DNA of 47,417 bases, taken from contig ONMA01000022.1 in the NCBI GenBank assembly GCA_900318815.1, positions 1 through 47,417 of the forward strand. The letters run 5' to 3'. Origin of the DNA: an uncultured Prevotellaceae bacterium (GTDB lineage Bacteria; Bacteroidota; Bacteroidia; Bacteroidales; Bacteroidaceae). This document shows, one piece after another, positions 1-8,180 of the stretch (the stretch's first letter is position 1; every line of letters begins with the position of its first letter). The notes beneath the pieces are model-generated. The model did not search any database and was not told the origin of the DNA. It worked only from the letters and a program-made list of their open reading frames with translations. Both the position numbers and the translations under genes were made by a program.

Positions 1-210
1 GTCACAAATCAGGTCGTAGGTGGCGTGGACGAATATCATGTTATGAATGGCCGGCACCTGAACGGTATCGCCTGCATTTGCCGGGGTGCGGGGTTTCATG
101 GGCAGGAAATTCTCTATGCCCATGTCGTCAAGCTGGTGCTTGATGCGTTCCTCGCGGCGGTAGGTGACGTACATGGGGAACCAGTGGATATCGGATGGTG
201 TCGGTGTCAT
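1..210 (-). CDS. UpxY-type transcription antiterminator (NusG-like), 3' end off window
   Basis: The minus strand opens at an ATG at 210 and stays open to the window edge (70 codons). The residues read MTPTPSDIHWFPMYVTYRRE, then EERIKHQLDDMGIENFLPM. This is the N-terminal fold of NusG-family proteins in its Bacteroidetes UpxY form: an aromatic start, a basic segment, then a GIENFLPM strand. UpxY proteins are normally the first gene of a capsular or exopolysaccharide operon and prevent premature termination in that operon's leader. The polysaccharide genes would therefore lie left of this window. The gene starts 210 nt from an invertible promoter and its recombinase, the usual setting for phase-variable surface polysaccharide. 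The C-terminal KOW part is not visible, so a plain NusG paralogue cannot be excluded. Confidence 0.75.
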   Translation of the reverse strand, partial: MTPTPSDIHWFPMYVTYRREERIKHQLDDMGIENFLPMKPRTPANAGDTVQVPAIHNMIFVHATYDLICD

Positions 211-420
211 AGCTCTTTTTACCAAAGGATTGCTTATGGATGGTCTTTGGGCGAAGTCTTGCTCTTGGATTACGGCAAATACTTGGGGTCACTACACCCT
301 AAAGAGTGCAGAGACAACGGGAGTATGACCCGCGCATTTTCGTCCTTTATGTACTTATCTTGAAGCGACAAACAAAGACTACTTTTAACCTCAAATTAGG
401 GTTTTGAAACCCTAAAAGTG
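211..420 (-). promoter_or_regulatory. untranslated leader between invertible promoter and upxY
   Basis: About 210 nt separate the left inverted repeat from the upxY start, and I see no convincing gene on either strand. A hairpin at 396-415 (TTAGGG stem, 8-nt loop, CCCTAA) would be transcribed early in the leader if the promoter were inverted. A long leader is expected where a UpxY protein acts, since antitermination occurs there. This role is inference. Confidence 0.4.
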
Positions 421-701
421 CTGTCTCTCTACTGTAGAGAGACAGTACTTTTTTAATTAGCTGATAATCAGGAAGATAAAAGGCTGTTTAACAAACAAAA
501 CATAGAAAAGCAACACTTTTTATCTCTCTATGAGGTCAAAATGAACTTTTTCGTGGAAATCATACGAAAAAGTCTCGAATTGTCTTAAAGTACTATAAAA
601 TCAGTACTTTTCAGCTTTTAAACCTCGATTTTTTTGGAGGTTTCACGCATTATTTGTACCTTTGCAAACAAAACTGCTGTCTCTCTACAGTAGAGAGACA
701 G
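421..701. repeat. probable invertible promoter segment bounded by 25-bp inverted repeats
   Basis: A 25-bp sequence at 421-445 (CTGTCTCTCTACTGT followed by AGAGAGACAG) recurs at 677-701 as its exact reverse complement. Each copy is itself almost a palindrome; only the central base pair distinguishes the orientations (ACTGT versus ACAGT). The repeats enclose 231 bp with a consensus Bacteroidetes promoter near the right end, and a tyrosine recombinase gene ends 67 bp away. This is the classic arrangement of a phase-variable polysaccharide promoter. A further 10-bp inverted repeat with a 9-nt loop lies inside at 545-573 (ACTTTTTCGT / ACGAAAAAGT) and could be a protein-binding site. Inversion itself is inferred, not seen. 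Confidence 0.8.
633..664 (+). promoter_or_regulatory. Bacteroidetes promoter inside the invertible segment, facing right
   Basis: TTTG at 633-636 is followed after 20 nt by TACCTTTG at 657-664, matching the -33/-7 consensus. Transcription would begin near 671, just before the right inverted repeat. It would run towards the 3' end of the recombinase, away from upxY. Inversion would point it at upxY. Confidence 0.7.
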
Positions 702-768
702 TGGTTTTTATGGTTGCAAAAGGTACGAAAAGTTTCGGAAACTTGAGCGGTTTCGCACGAAAATTTAA

Positions 769-1770
769 TCATTTCTTTTCTTCATTGTCCTTGAACACAT
801 CGGCAATCAGGTCGCGATTAGCCTTGTTGATGATGTTGCATTCCAGCGACTTCAGGTAGATTTCAGTCGTTCTCTCTGAGTCGTGCCCCATAGAGTGACT
901 GATAACGGACAAAGGCACCTGCATCAGACGGGCAGTAGAGGCCCAGGAGTGTCGGCTCACGTATGAGGTGAGTTTCAGCCCTCCTATCATCTCGCCCAGC
1001 ATCTTCAGCAGCGCGTTGTACCGACACAAGGCATAGCGGTATTGCTGGTGGACGGCCTGCTTGTCATCGGTCTTGCTGAGAATGGGCAGCAGATAGTCAG
1101 TGTTGGAAGGATAGCGTTCCAGGATTTCCATCATCATCGGTTCTATCCGCACCTCAATGCGCTGCTTGGTTTTCTTTCGCACGTAGACGAGCATGCATCC
1201 CGCCATGTTCGACTTCTGCATATAGGCCAGGTCAACAAAAGTAAGGCCACGGGCACAGAAGCAGAAAAGGAAGATGTCGCGGGCAAAGCCCAGCTTAGTC
1301 AGCCAATTGTCCAACCGTTTGCCGGCATACCCTTTCTCCACGAGCTTTGCACGAATGTCGAGTGCCTTCAACCGGCACACGTCACCTGGCTCTATGGCAC
1401 GCTTGACCGTTTTCGCCACACCACGGTAGACGTCGGCAAAAGGCTTGAGGTCATTAGCCAGCCCCTGTCGGACAGCCTTATAATAGACTGACTGCAAGGC
1501 GCGGACATAGAACGACGTGGTATTCTTGCAAAGCCCTTTGGCTTGTAGCCATGCCTCATAATCGCCAATGAGGAGGCTTGTAAGATTCTGGAAAGGCACA
1601 TCGCTCTCCATGCGCGTCTGCAGGAAATGCGAAAAGCTGGCGTAAGCACTATGATAACTGTTGTACACGCCAAAGCGTCCGTTCTGTCGCTGATGTTCCG
1701 ACTCTGTTTTCAGGAATGCGAGAAATTCATTGTTGCGAGGCAGTTCCTCTGTGTTCTGTTTCAGTTCCAT
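769..1770 (-). CDS. tyrosine recombinase / phase-variable promoter invertase
   Basis: The protein has 333 residues. An N-terminal SAM-like core-binding region (about 10-115) precedes a catalytic domain. Visible active-site residues are R174 (CARGLTFVDL), a lysine near 200-203 (KKTKQR), R273 in SYVSRHSWAS, H296 (SMGHDSERTTEIY) and the nucleophile Y305. The first position of the HxxR box is tyrosine (Y270) rather than histidine. The family cuts DNA through a 3'-phosphotyrosine and either integrates elements or inverts segments. Its stop codon lies 67 bp from the inverted repeats and no element boundaries are evident. I therefore infer that it is the site-specific invertase (Tsr type) for the upxY promoter. 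It could instead be a lone integrase. Confidence 0.85.
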   Translation of the reverse strand: MELKQNTEELPRNNEFLAFLKTESEHQRQNGRFGVYNSYHSAYASFSHFLQTRMESDVPFQNLTSLLIGDYEAWLQAKGLCKNTTSFYVRALQSVYYKAVRQGLANDLKPFADVYRGVAKTVKRAIEPGDVCRLKALDIRAKLVEKGYAGKRLDNWLTKLGFARDIFLFCFCARGLTFVDLAYMQKSNMAGCMLVYVRKKTKQRIEVRIEPMMMEILERYPSNTDYLLPILSKTDDKQAVHQQYRYALCRYNALLKMLGEMIGGLKLTSYVSRHSWASTARLMQVPLSVISHSMGHDSERTTEIYLKSLECNIINKANRDLIADVFKDNEEKK

Positions 1771-1867
1771 ATTCTATTTTCCTTTTTAACTCATTACACA
1801 TACCTAATACAATATAACGCTCTGGCATTTTGCTGATTGTAGGCGTATCGTTAAAAAGGAGTCGGAC

Positions 1868-1918
1868 AAAAAAACTGGCTACCGATGCCGTCGCTTGAAT
1901 GACGGGCATCGGTAGCCA
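1868..1918 (-). terminator. rho-independent terminator after the M13 peptidase gene
   Basis: A 14-bp perfect stem (TGGCTACCGATGCC at 1876-1889, GGCATCGGTAGCCA at 1905-1918) is followed on the minus strand by seven T residues (A-tract 1868-1874). It lies just downstream of the peptidase stop at 1951. Confidence 0.9.
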
Positions 1919-1950
1919 ATTAGAAGGATTCTGTCTTCGTATTCCCGGGC

Positions 1951-3984
1951 TTACCACAGCTGCAGTCGCTGCTCCTTCGGCAAGTACAACTTGTCGCCGG
2001 GCTTCACCTTGAAGGCCTCGTACCACATGTCGATGTGGGGCAGCGCACCGTTGACGCGCCACATGCCAATGGCGTGAGGATCGTTCTTGGTGCGGTTGCG
2101 AATCTCCTCCTCCGTAATGTTCTGTCCCCACACGGCGGCGTAGGCAAGGAAGAAACGCTGGTCGCCCGTGAAACCGTCGATCACCTTCAGCGGTTTCTTG
2201 GCCGTAGCGTTCTTGTAGGCATACCAGGCCACCTGCAGCCCGCCGTGGTCGGCCAGGTTCTCGCCCAACGTGAAGCGACCATTGGCGTTCAGGTCGGGCA
2301 GCACCTTGATGTTCGAGAAGAAGTCGGCATACATATTGGCACGCTCCTCGAAGCCGGCGGCATCGGCAGGCGTCCACCAGTCGTTCATGTATCCCTTCTC
2401 GTCGAACTGGCGACCCTGGTCGTCGAAGCCGTGGGTCATCTCATGGCCGATGACCACGCCGATGGCACCGTAGTTGAAGGCAGCGTCGGCCTTGGGGTCG
2501 AAGAACGGGTACTGCAGGATGCCTGCGGGGAAGCAGATCTCGTTGGTCGTGGGGTTGTAGTAGGCATTCACCGTCTGCGGCGTCATGTGCCACTCGTCGC
2601 GGTCCACGGGCTTGCCGGCCTTCTGCTCTATTTCCATGTCGTTGCGGAACCTGCGGGCGTTGAGCACGTTCTCATAGAACGACAACTTGGGGTCGATGAC
2701 CAGTTTCGAGTAGTCCTTCCACTTGTTGGGATAGCCAATCTTCACGTAGAACGTAGAGAGCTTCTTCTGGGCATTGGCCTTCGTCGAGTCGCTCATCCAG
2801 GTCTGCGCGTTGATGCGCTCGCCTAAGGAGATCTGCAGGTTCTTCACCAGGTCGGACATGATTTGCTTCGACGTGGCAGGGAAGTAGCGGTCGCAGTACA
2901 TCTTGCCCAAGGCCTCGCCCATAGCACCCTGTACGTTGGTAGTGGCCCGCTTCCAGAGCGGATAGTCCTCCTTGCGGCCCGTCATGGTCTTGCCGAAGAA
3001 GTCGAAGTTGGCCTCGCGGACTTCATCGCTCAGGAAATGGACGGCACTCATCATGGCGTCCCACTGCATGTAGGCCTTCAGGTCGTCGGCGGTCAGGGCG
3101 GCATAGAGCTTGTCGAGTCCAGCCATGAACGAGGGCTGGCCCACAATCATCTCCTGCAGGAACTCCGTCTTGACGCCCTCGGCATTGGCCAGCTGCACAA
3201 AGGGGATGTGAGGATAGTTCGACTGGAACTCCTCCAGCGTCATCTTGTTGTAGTTGGCCTGCGGGTCACGCAGCTCGGTGCGGCTCTTCGACACCAAGGC
3301 CAGTGCCGTCTCGAAGCGGAAGATGGCATCGCGCTTCTGCCGGGCCTGGGCTTCTGTATAGCCGAAGAGACGGAACATGCGGACGATATGCTCCCTGTAG
3401 GCCTCCCGGATCTTCACCGTAGCCTCGTCGTTGTTCAGATAATAGTCCTTCTGTCCGAGGGTCAGTCCGCCCTGCACCACGTTCATGATATTCATCGTGA
3501 CGTTCTTCTCGTCGGGGCCGAAGCCGAAGCCGAACGACACGCCGTAGCCGAAGGGGGCATACTTCACCTGCAGGGCCTCGAGCTGCTGCTTGGTCGTGGC
3601 CGCCTCCATGTCGTCGAGGACAGGCTTCAGCGGGGCAATGCCCTCGTTGTTGCGACGCGCGCTGTCGAGTGCCAGCTTGTAGAAGTCGGAAAGCTTGCGT
3701 TCGGTGGTTCCCTCGGCATAGGTCTTCTGCTGCAAGTCGTCAAGGATGGCCTTGATGCGCTTGTTGTTGTCCTCCTGCAACTGGTCGAAGCTGCCGAAGC
3801 GCGAATAGGAGCCGGGCAGCGGGTTCAGTTTCTGCCAACCGCCGGTGGCAAACATGTAGAAGTCTTCCTGCGGCTTCACACTCTTGTCTAAGTTCTCTGG
3901 TTTGATGCCAGGTTTGTTCTGTGCCATGCCCATCAGCGGGGCGGCGGCCATCAGCATCATAGGAATAATGTGTTTCATTGTCAT
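1951..3984 (-). CDS. M13 family zinc metallopeptidase (neprilysin/PepO-like)
   Basis: The protein has 677 residues, the usual length for bacterial M13 enzymes. An N-terminal signal peptide ends near MGMAQNKPG, so it should be exported to the periplasm or surface. The zinc site is seen as HEMTH at 514-518, with the third ligand E575 in GENLADHGG, both hallmarks of neprilysin-type endopeptidases. NAYYNP, upstream of the HExxH helix, matches the substrate-binding motif of the family. These enzymes cleave short peptides on the amino side of hydrophobic residues. The gene starts 11 nt after the ABC-F stop codon, so the two are probably co-transcribed, and a strong terminator follows. MTMKH at 3984 is used; an ATG two codons later is equally possible. 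Confidence 0.93.
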   Translation of the reverse strand: MTMKHIIPMMLMAAAPLMGMAQNKPGIKPENLDKSVKPQEDFYMFATGGWQKLNPLPGSYSRFGSFDQLQEDNNKRIKAILDDLQQKTYAEGTTERKLSDFYKLALDSARRNNEGIAPLKPVLDDMEAATTKQQLEALQVKYAPFGYGVSFGFGFGPDEKNVTMNIMNVVQGGLTLGQKDYYLNNDEATVKIREAYREHIVRMFRLFGYTEAQARQKRDAIFRFETALALVSKSRTELRDPQANYNKMTLEEFQSNYPHIPFVQLANAEGVKTEFLQEMIVGQPSFMAGLDKLYAALTADDLKAYMQWDAMMSAVHFLSDEVREANFDFFGKTMTGRKEDYPLWKRATTNVQGAMGEALGKMYCDRYFPATSKQIMSDLVKNLQISLGERINAQTWMSDSTKANAQKKLSTFYVKIGYPNKWKDYSKLVIDPKLSFYENVLNARRFRNDMEIEQKAGKPVDRDEWHMTPQTVNAYYNPTTNEICFPAGILQYPFFDPKADAAFNYGAIGVVIGHEMTHGFDDQGRQFDEKGYMNDWWTPADAAGFEERANMYADFFSNIKVLPDLNANGRFTLGENLADHGGLQVAWYAYKNATAKKPLKVIDGFTGDQRFFLAYAAVWGQNITEEEIRNRTKNDPHAIGMWRVNGALPHIDMWYEAFKVKPGDKLYLPKEQRLQLW

Positions 3985-3995
3985 ACGTTATTATA

Positions 3996-6005
3996 TCAGT
4001 TGTTTAGTTTTTCCAGTTCTTCCGACAGTTCCTCCCATCGCTCCACTTCCTCGTCTAAGGCGCGCTTCGTGTCGGTATATTCGGTGACGAGCGTCATGTC
4101 GGAAGCGTTCTTCGGGTCGCAGAGCAGCTGGTCGAGCTCCTTCAGGCGGGTCTCCATCCTGGCAATCTTCGTCTCGCTCTCCTCCACGGCCCGCTCGGCC
4201 TTGCGCAGTCGTTTCTGCTGTTCCTTGTGGGCGGCGTAGGAGGCAGCCCCACTTGCTGACCCCGAAAGACTGCGGGCAGGAGCATCAGCGGGAACAGGCG
4301 AGCTTTGCACGGGAATGGAGGATTCTTTTGCTTGCGATACGCTCTTCGGCTGTTTACTACCATTCAGGAGTCGGTCTATCGTGTCGCCTCCGAGTGACGA
4401 CAGGGGGCCCTTGCTTCTCAGGAAGTCGTAGATGCCGCCGATATGCTCCTTCACCCGACCGCCGCCAAACTCGAAGACCTTGGTGACGAGGCCGTCGAGG
4501 AACTCACGGTCATGGCTCACGATGATGGCCGTACCGTCGAAGGCGCGGATGGCCTCCTTCAGCACGTCCTTCGAAGGCATGTCGAGGTGGTTGGTAGGCT
4601 CGTCGAGGATGAGCAGGTTGACGGGTTCCAGCAGCAGGCGTATCATGGCCAGACGGCTGCGCTCGCCGCCGCTGAGCACCTTCACCTTCTTGTCGGAGGC
4701 CTCGCCGCCAAACATGAAGGCACCGAGGATGTCGTTGATGCGCAGGCGGATGTCGCCCTTGGCCACGTTGTCGATGGTCTGGAACACCGTGAGACTCTCG
4801 TCGAGCAGCTGTGCCTGGTTCTGGGCGAAGTAGCCTATCTGCACGTTATGCCCCACCTTGAGCATGCCGTCGAAGGGTATCTCGCCCATGATGCACTTCA
4901 CCAGCGTAGACTTTCCCTCGCCGTTCTTGCCCACGAAGGCCACCTTCTCGCCGCGCTTGATGGTGAGGTTGACGTGGGAGAAGACGAGGTGACCGTAGCT
5001 CTTCCTCACCTCCTCGCATATCACCGGGTAATCACCACTTCTCAGGCAGGGCGGGAACTTCAGGTGCATGGCCGAGTTGTCGACCTCATCGATTTCTATA
5101 GGCACCATCTTCTCCAACTGCTTCACCTTCTGCTGCACCTGCACGGCCTTGGTGGCCTGATAGCGGAAGCGCTCAATGAACTGACGCATATCGGCCATCT
5201 CCTTCTGCTGGTTCTCGTAGGCACGCAACTGCTGCTCGCGACGCTCCTTGCGCAGGACGACATACTCGTTGTAATTCACCCGGTAGTCGATGACGTGACC
5301 ACAGCTGATCTCGAGGGTACGGTTGGTTACATTATTAATAAAGGCACGGTCGTGGCTCACCAAGACCACTGCCCCACTCCACGTGGCCAGCAACTGCTCC
5401 AGCCACTGTATCGACTCAATGTCCAGGTGGTTGGTAGGCTCGTCGAGCAACAGCACGTCGGGACGGCGCAACAGAATCTTGGCCAGCTCGATGCGCATGC
5501 GCCATCCGCCGGAGAACTCGCTCGTGGGACGGTCGAAGTCCGTGCGCAGGAAGCCAAGGCCCATCAGCGTGCGCTCTATCTCGGCCTCACAGCCCTCGGC
5601 ACCCAGCATCAGGTAGCGTTCGTGCTCGGTGGTGTATCTCTCCACCAGCGCCATGTAGTCGTCGCTCTCATAGTCGGTACGCTCGTTCATCTGCCGCTCC
5701 AGTCGCTCTATGCGGGCCGCCATCTTCTGGATGTCGGCAAAAGCCTTCTGCGCCTCTTCGCGCACGGTGGTCGAGTCGTGCAACACCATCACTTGTGGCA
5801 GATAGCCCATGGTGGTGTCGGTGGGAATGGCCACCGTGCCCGCCGTGGGGTGCTCCATCCCGCAAATAATCTTCAGCATGGTCGACTTGCCCGCACCGTT
5901 CTTTCCTACCAGAGCAATGCGGTCGCGGTCGTTAATCACAAAACTTGCGTCGCTGAACAATGGCTTTACGCCAAATTCAACTTTCAGTCCTTCTACAGAA
6001 ATCAT
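3996..6005 (-). CDS. ABC-F family ATPase (ribosome-associated, Uup/YheS-like)
   Basis: This 669-residue protein has two ABC cassettes and no membrane segments. The first has Walker A GKNGAGKST (residues 34-42), signature SGGWRMRIELAK and Walker B LLLDEPTNHLD. The second has GKNGEGKST, SGGERSRLAM and LLILDEPTNHLDM. The linker between them is rich in charged helix (LRAYENQQKEMADMRQFIER), and the C-terminus forms a coiled coil (KLKELDQLLC to the end). ABC-F proteins bind the ribosomal E site and relieve stalled translation; some give antibiotic protection. The exact subfamily cannot be fixed by eye. A promoter lies at 6204-6234, and the ~190-nt leader holds a GC-rich dispersed repeat. Confidence 0.93.
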   Translation of the reverse strand: MISVEGLKVEFGVKPLFSDASFVINDRDRIALVGKNGAGKSTMLKIICGMEHPTAGTVAIPTDTTMGYLPQVMVLHDSTTVREEAQKAFADIQKMAARIERLERQMNERTDYESDDYMALVERYTTEHERYLMLGAEGCEAEIERTLMGLGFLRTDFDRPTSEFSGGWRMRIELAKILLRRPDVLLLDEPTNHLDIESIQWLEQLLATWSGAVVLVSHDRAFINNVTNRTLEISCGHVIDYRVNYNEYVVLRKERREQQLRAYENQQKEMADMRQFIERFRYQATKAVQVQQKVKQLEKMVPIEIDEVDNSAMHLKFPPCLRSGDYPVICEEVRKSYGHLVFSHVNLTIKRGEKVAFVGKNGEGKSTLVKCIMGEIPFDGMLKVGHNVQIGYFAQNQAQLLDESLTVFQTIDNVAKGDIRLRINDILGAFMFGGEASDKKVKVLSGGERSRLAMIRLLLEPVNLLILDEPTNHLDMPSKDVLKEAIRAFDGTAIIVSHDREFLDGLVTKVFEFGGGRVKEHIGGIYDFLRSKGPLSSLGGDTIDRLLNGSKQPKSVSQAKESSIPVQSSPVPADAPARSLSGSASGAASYAAHKEQQKRLRKAERAVEESETKIARMETRLKELDQLLCDPKNASDMTLVTEYTDTKRALDEEVERWEELSEELEKLNN

Positions 6006-6010
6006 CTACT

Positions 6011-6170
6011 ACGTAATCGTTAAATAATAACTGGGGATAATTCGGGGGTACGGGGGGAACGAAGGTACGGGGGTGCGAGAATAGTCTGCACGCCCAATAT
6101 TCCGCGAAAAGTCTATTCTCGTACCTCCGCACCACCGTACCTCCGTACCACCGAAATCGTACCAAATTAT
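6011..6170 (-). repeat. GC-rich hairpin-forming dispersed element in the ABC-F leader
   Basis: Alternating GGTACGG/GGTGCGG units form a long imperfect hairpin around the arms CGAGAATAG and CTATTCTCG. The half next to the gene (6011-6105) recurs at 46846-46935 in front of the GH3 gene, in the same position and orientation. A shorter piece lies in the regulator coding region near 36120-36150. Confidence 0.6.
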
Positions 6171-6203
6171 TTTTTGCATGTTACCACATCATAAAAAGAG
6201 GTG

Positions 6204-6234
6204 CAAAGGTACTGCAAAAACCACAAAACTCAAA
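6204..6234 (-). promoter_or_regulatory. Bacteroidetes promoter for the ABC-F/M13 pair
   Basis: On the minus strand TTTG (6234-6231) is followed after 19 nt by TACCTTTG (6211-6204). Transcription would start near 6197, about 190 nt before the ABC-F start codon. Confidence 0.65.
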
Positions 6235-6267
6235 ATTATTTGTGATTTATTAGCTATTGCGGCATGC

Positions 6268-6693
6268 TTATTCCGATTCCAGCAACGCTAAGGTCCTTTC
6301 GTCTCTTTCCCCGTCGAAGAACGCATCGAGTACCTCGCCAAAAACGTCGTCAGGCGACAGCGCATCGAACAGCGTCATGCTCGACCTCACCTTCATGGCA
6401 TCCACGTCGCCGAAGATTCTCCTCGCAGGCGTACCCCGGTGATTCAGCAGCGTGCGCGATATTTCGTGTATGCGGTCGTTGAGCGTGGAGTTCCGGAGGT
6501 AGTCCTCGGCCTCCTCCCTGTCCGCAATCCCATAATACTCCGACATACTACTATGACCCAGCCCCTTCATCTGCGGAAACACGAACCAGATCCAGTGGCT
6601 TAACTTCCGGCCAAACTTCATTTCCTCCAATGCCTGATAATAGCCCAGATAAGGGGTGTCCTGAGCCTTGAGGAATCGGCTTACGTCTCTCAT
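6268..6693 (-). CDS. DUF1810 family protein
   Basis: The protein has 141 residues and no signal peptide or membrane segment. The opening RFLKAQ, then YYQALEEMKFGRKLSHWIWF, VFPQMKGLGHSSMSEYYGI and DDVFGEVLDAFFDGERDERTLALL are characteristic of DUF1810 (YbiA-unrelated, calpastatin-like name in some databases). The molecular function is not known. The start overlaps the stop of the CCA-adding enzyme by 4 nt, so it is the last gene of the lipoprotein-cca operon. The conserved SHWIWFVFPQ stretch suggests a small-molecule or nucleotide pocket, but this is speculation. Confidence 0.85.
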   Translation of the reverse strand: MRDVSRFLKAQDTPYLGYYQALEEMKFGRKLSHWIWFVFPQMKGLGHSSMSEYYGIADREEAEDYLRNSTLNDRIHEISRTLLNHRGTPARRIFGDVDAMKVRSSMTLFDALSPDDVFGEVLDAFFDGERDERTLALLESE

Positions 6694-8180
6694 CTTTGCA
6701 GTCTATACTCTTTCAGGTGTTTAATGGTTTCTTCCTTGTCGCTTAGCGGATGGGCAAACGCCAGCTCCAGCAGGTGGTCAAGACACTTCTTTACTTCCGG
6801 GCCAGGCTGCAGGCCCATGACTTCCATCACGTCCCTGCCTGTGACGGGCAGCTTGTAGCCGAACATGGCGGTTCCCGCAGCCTTCATCTCTTCCGTGCGC
6901 CGCAGAATCAGCTCTACCCGATGCGGCATGCAGTGGTCGTCGGCATAGGCGTTGTTGTCGGCATCTATCAGCAGCATGAGGTCGCGGAACCGCTCTTCCG
7001 TACCGCACAGATACTGCAGCCTGCGCAGCTCCTTGTCCTTGGCATGCTCGCATTCGGCTCCCCAGCCTTTGCAGACGGTATGGTGTTTCACAAGAAAGGT
7101 CAACTCCTTGATGAAGTCTACGCTGTACTTCAAGGGGCGCAAGATGCCATCTATCATATCGGCACCGGCCAGTTCATGTTTCGGGAAATGCACCTTGCCG
7201 TCATCGACCGTGTACACACGAATCTTCCCGATGTCGTGGAGCAGGGCAGCCATTCGCAGTTCTAAGCGGTCGCTTTCCAGCTGTTCAAGCACGGCCAGCG
7301 TATGTTCCCACACCGTACCCTCACATCCCCGAATCCGACCTCTCTCCTCTCTCCTCTCTCCTCTCTCCTCTAAAATCCGACCTCTCTCCTCTCTCCTCTC
7401 TCCTCTCTCCTCTAAAAACCCTCTCTCCTCTAAACCATACGTCTCCTCCAGCTCGGGTATGACGAAGTGCATGGCACCCGTCGAGCGCAGCAGTTCCATC
7501 GCCATCACAGAGTGCTGGCACGTCAGCATCTTGTCAAGCTCGTCCCTCACGCGTTCCTTAGTAATAATAGCCAGGCGTTGCACGTTGCGCACCATCCCGT
7601 CGTAAGTGTCCTGCTCAATCTCCCAACCATAGCGCGAGGCAAAGCGGATGCAGCGCAGGATGCGCAGCGGGTCGTCGTCGTAGGTCAGGTCGGGGGCGGC
7701 GGGAGTGCGTACCACGTGGTTCCTGATGTCGTTTACGCCCTTGCCCGTGATGTCCACGACCTCGCCCGTCGAGACATTGGTGTAGAGGGCGTTGATGGTG
7801 AGGTCGCGGCGCATGCAGTCTTCCTCGATAGAGCCGAAAGCCGTCTCGGGGTTGCGGCAGGAGTGGTCGATGTACTTCTCCTTGCGGGTCTGCACGAACT
7901 CCAGCTCCACGTCGGGGAAAGCCTTGAGGTGGAGCATGGCCGTGCCGTAATTAGGATAGACGGTAACGCCCTTCATGGCATACCTCTTGTCGCGCAGCCA
8001 CTCGGCAAAGCGTATGCCGCCAGAGGGCAGGCTCACGCACAGGTCGATGTCCTTGATCTCGCAGCCCATCAGCTCGTCGCGCACGCAGCCCCCCACGGTA
8101 TAGACGTGGCCTTCCCACTCCGTACCTTTTATCAGTTCGCCAAGGAACTCCTTTATCTTAGCATATACTTCATGTTTCAT
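6690..8180 (-). CDS. cca: CCA-adding enzyme / tRNA nucleotidyltransferase with HD domain
   Basis: The start is ATG at 8180 (MKHEVYAKIKEFLGEL), which overlaps the upstream lipoprotein stop. The open frame extends upstream to 8453, but that part is the lipoprotein in another frame. The nucleotidyltransferase domain shows GGCVRDELMG (30-39) and the metal-binding DID (44-46), followed by the RRDLTINAL and DDPLRILRCIRFASRYGW motifs of class II poly(A)/CCA enzymes. A C-terminal HD phosphohydrolase domain begins near LLHDIGK (about 312-318). The enzyme adds or repairs the 3' CCA of tRNAs. Unusually, residues about 250-285 are encoded by two blocks of a 7-bp tandem repeat (EERGERR units) lying between the RNA-binding and HD parts, presumably a tolerated insertion. 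Confidence 0.92.
   Translation of the reverse strand: MKHEVYAKIKEFLGELIKGTEWEGHVYTVGGCVRDELMGCEIKDIDLCVSLPSGGIRFAEWLRDKRYAMKGVTVYPNYGTAMLHLKAFPDVELEFVQTRKEKYIDHSCRNPETAFGSIEEDCMRRDLTINALYTNVSTGEVVDITGKGVNDIRNHVVRTPAAPDLTYDDDPLRILRCIRFASRYGWEIEQDTYDGMVRNVQRLAIITKERVRDELDKMLTCQHSVMAMELLRSTGAMHFVIPELEETYGLEERGFLEERGERREERGRILEERGERREERGRIRGCEGTVWEHTLAVLEQLESDRLELRMAALLHDIGKIRVYTVDDGKVHFPKHELAGADMIDGILRPLKYSVDFIKELTFLVKHHTVCKGWGAECEHAKDKELRRLQYLCGTEERFRDLMLLIDADNNAYADDHCMPHRVELILRRTEEMKAAGTAMFGYKLPVTGRDVMEVMGLQPGPEVKKCLDHLLELAFAHPLSDKEETIKHLKEYRLQR
7339..7432. repeat. heptanucleotide tandem repeats inside cca
   Basis: Two blocks of (CCTCTCT)n, about four units each, are separated by a short TAAAATCCGA spacer. 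A single extra unit follows. The unit length is not a multiple of three, so gain or loss of one unit would shift the frame of the CCA-adding enzyme. The same unit occurs at 33406-33439 and 37791-37820. Confidence 0.85.

Noticed and set aside
25-363. Plus-strand frame at the left end
   Set aside because: It is antisense to the upxY start and its leader; the minus-strand frame has a clear NusG/UpxY match.
662-859. Small plus-strand frame at the right inverted repeat
   Set aside because: It runs into the antisense of the recombinase and has no family features, although the promoter at 633-664 would transcribe it.
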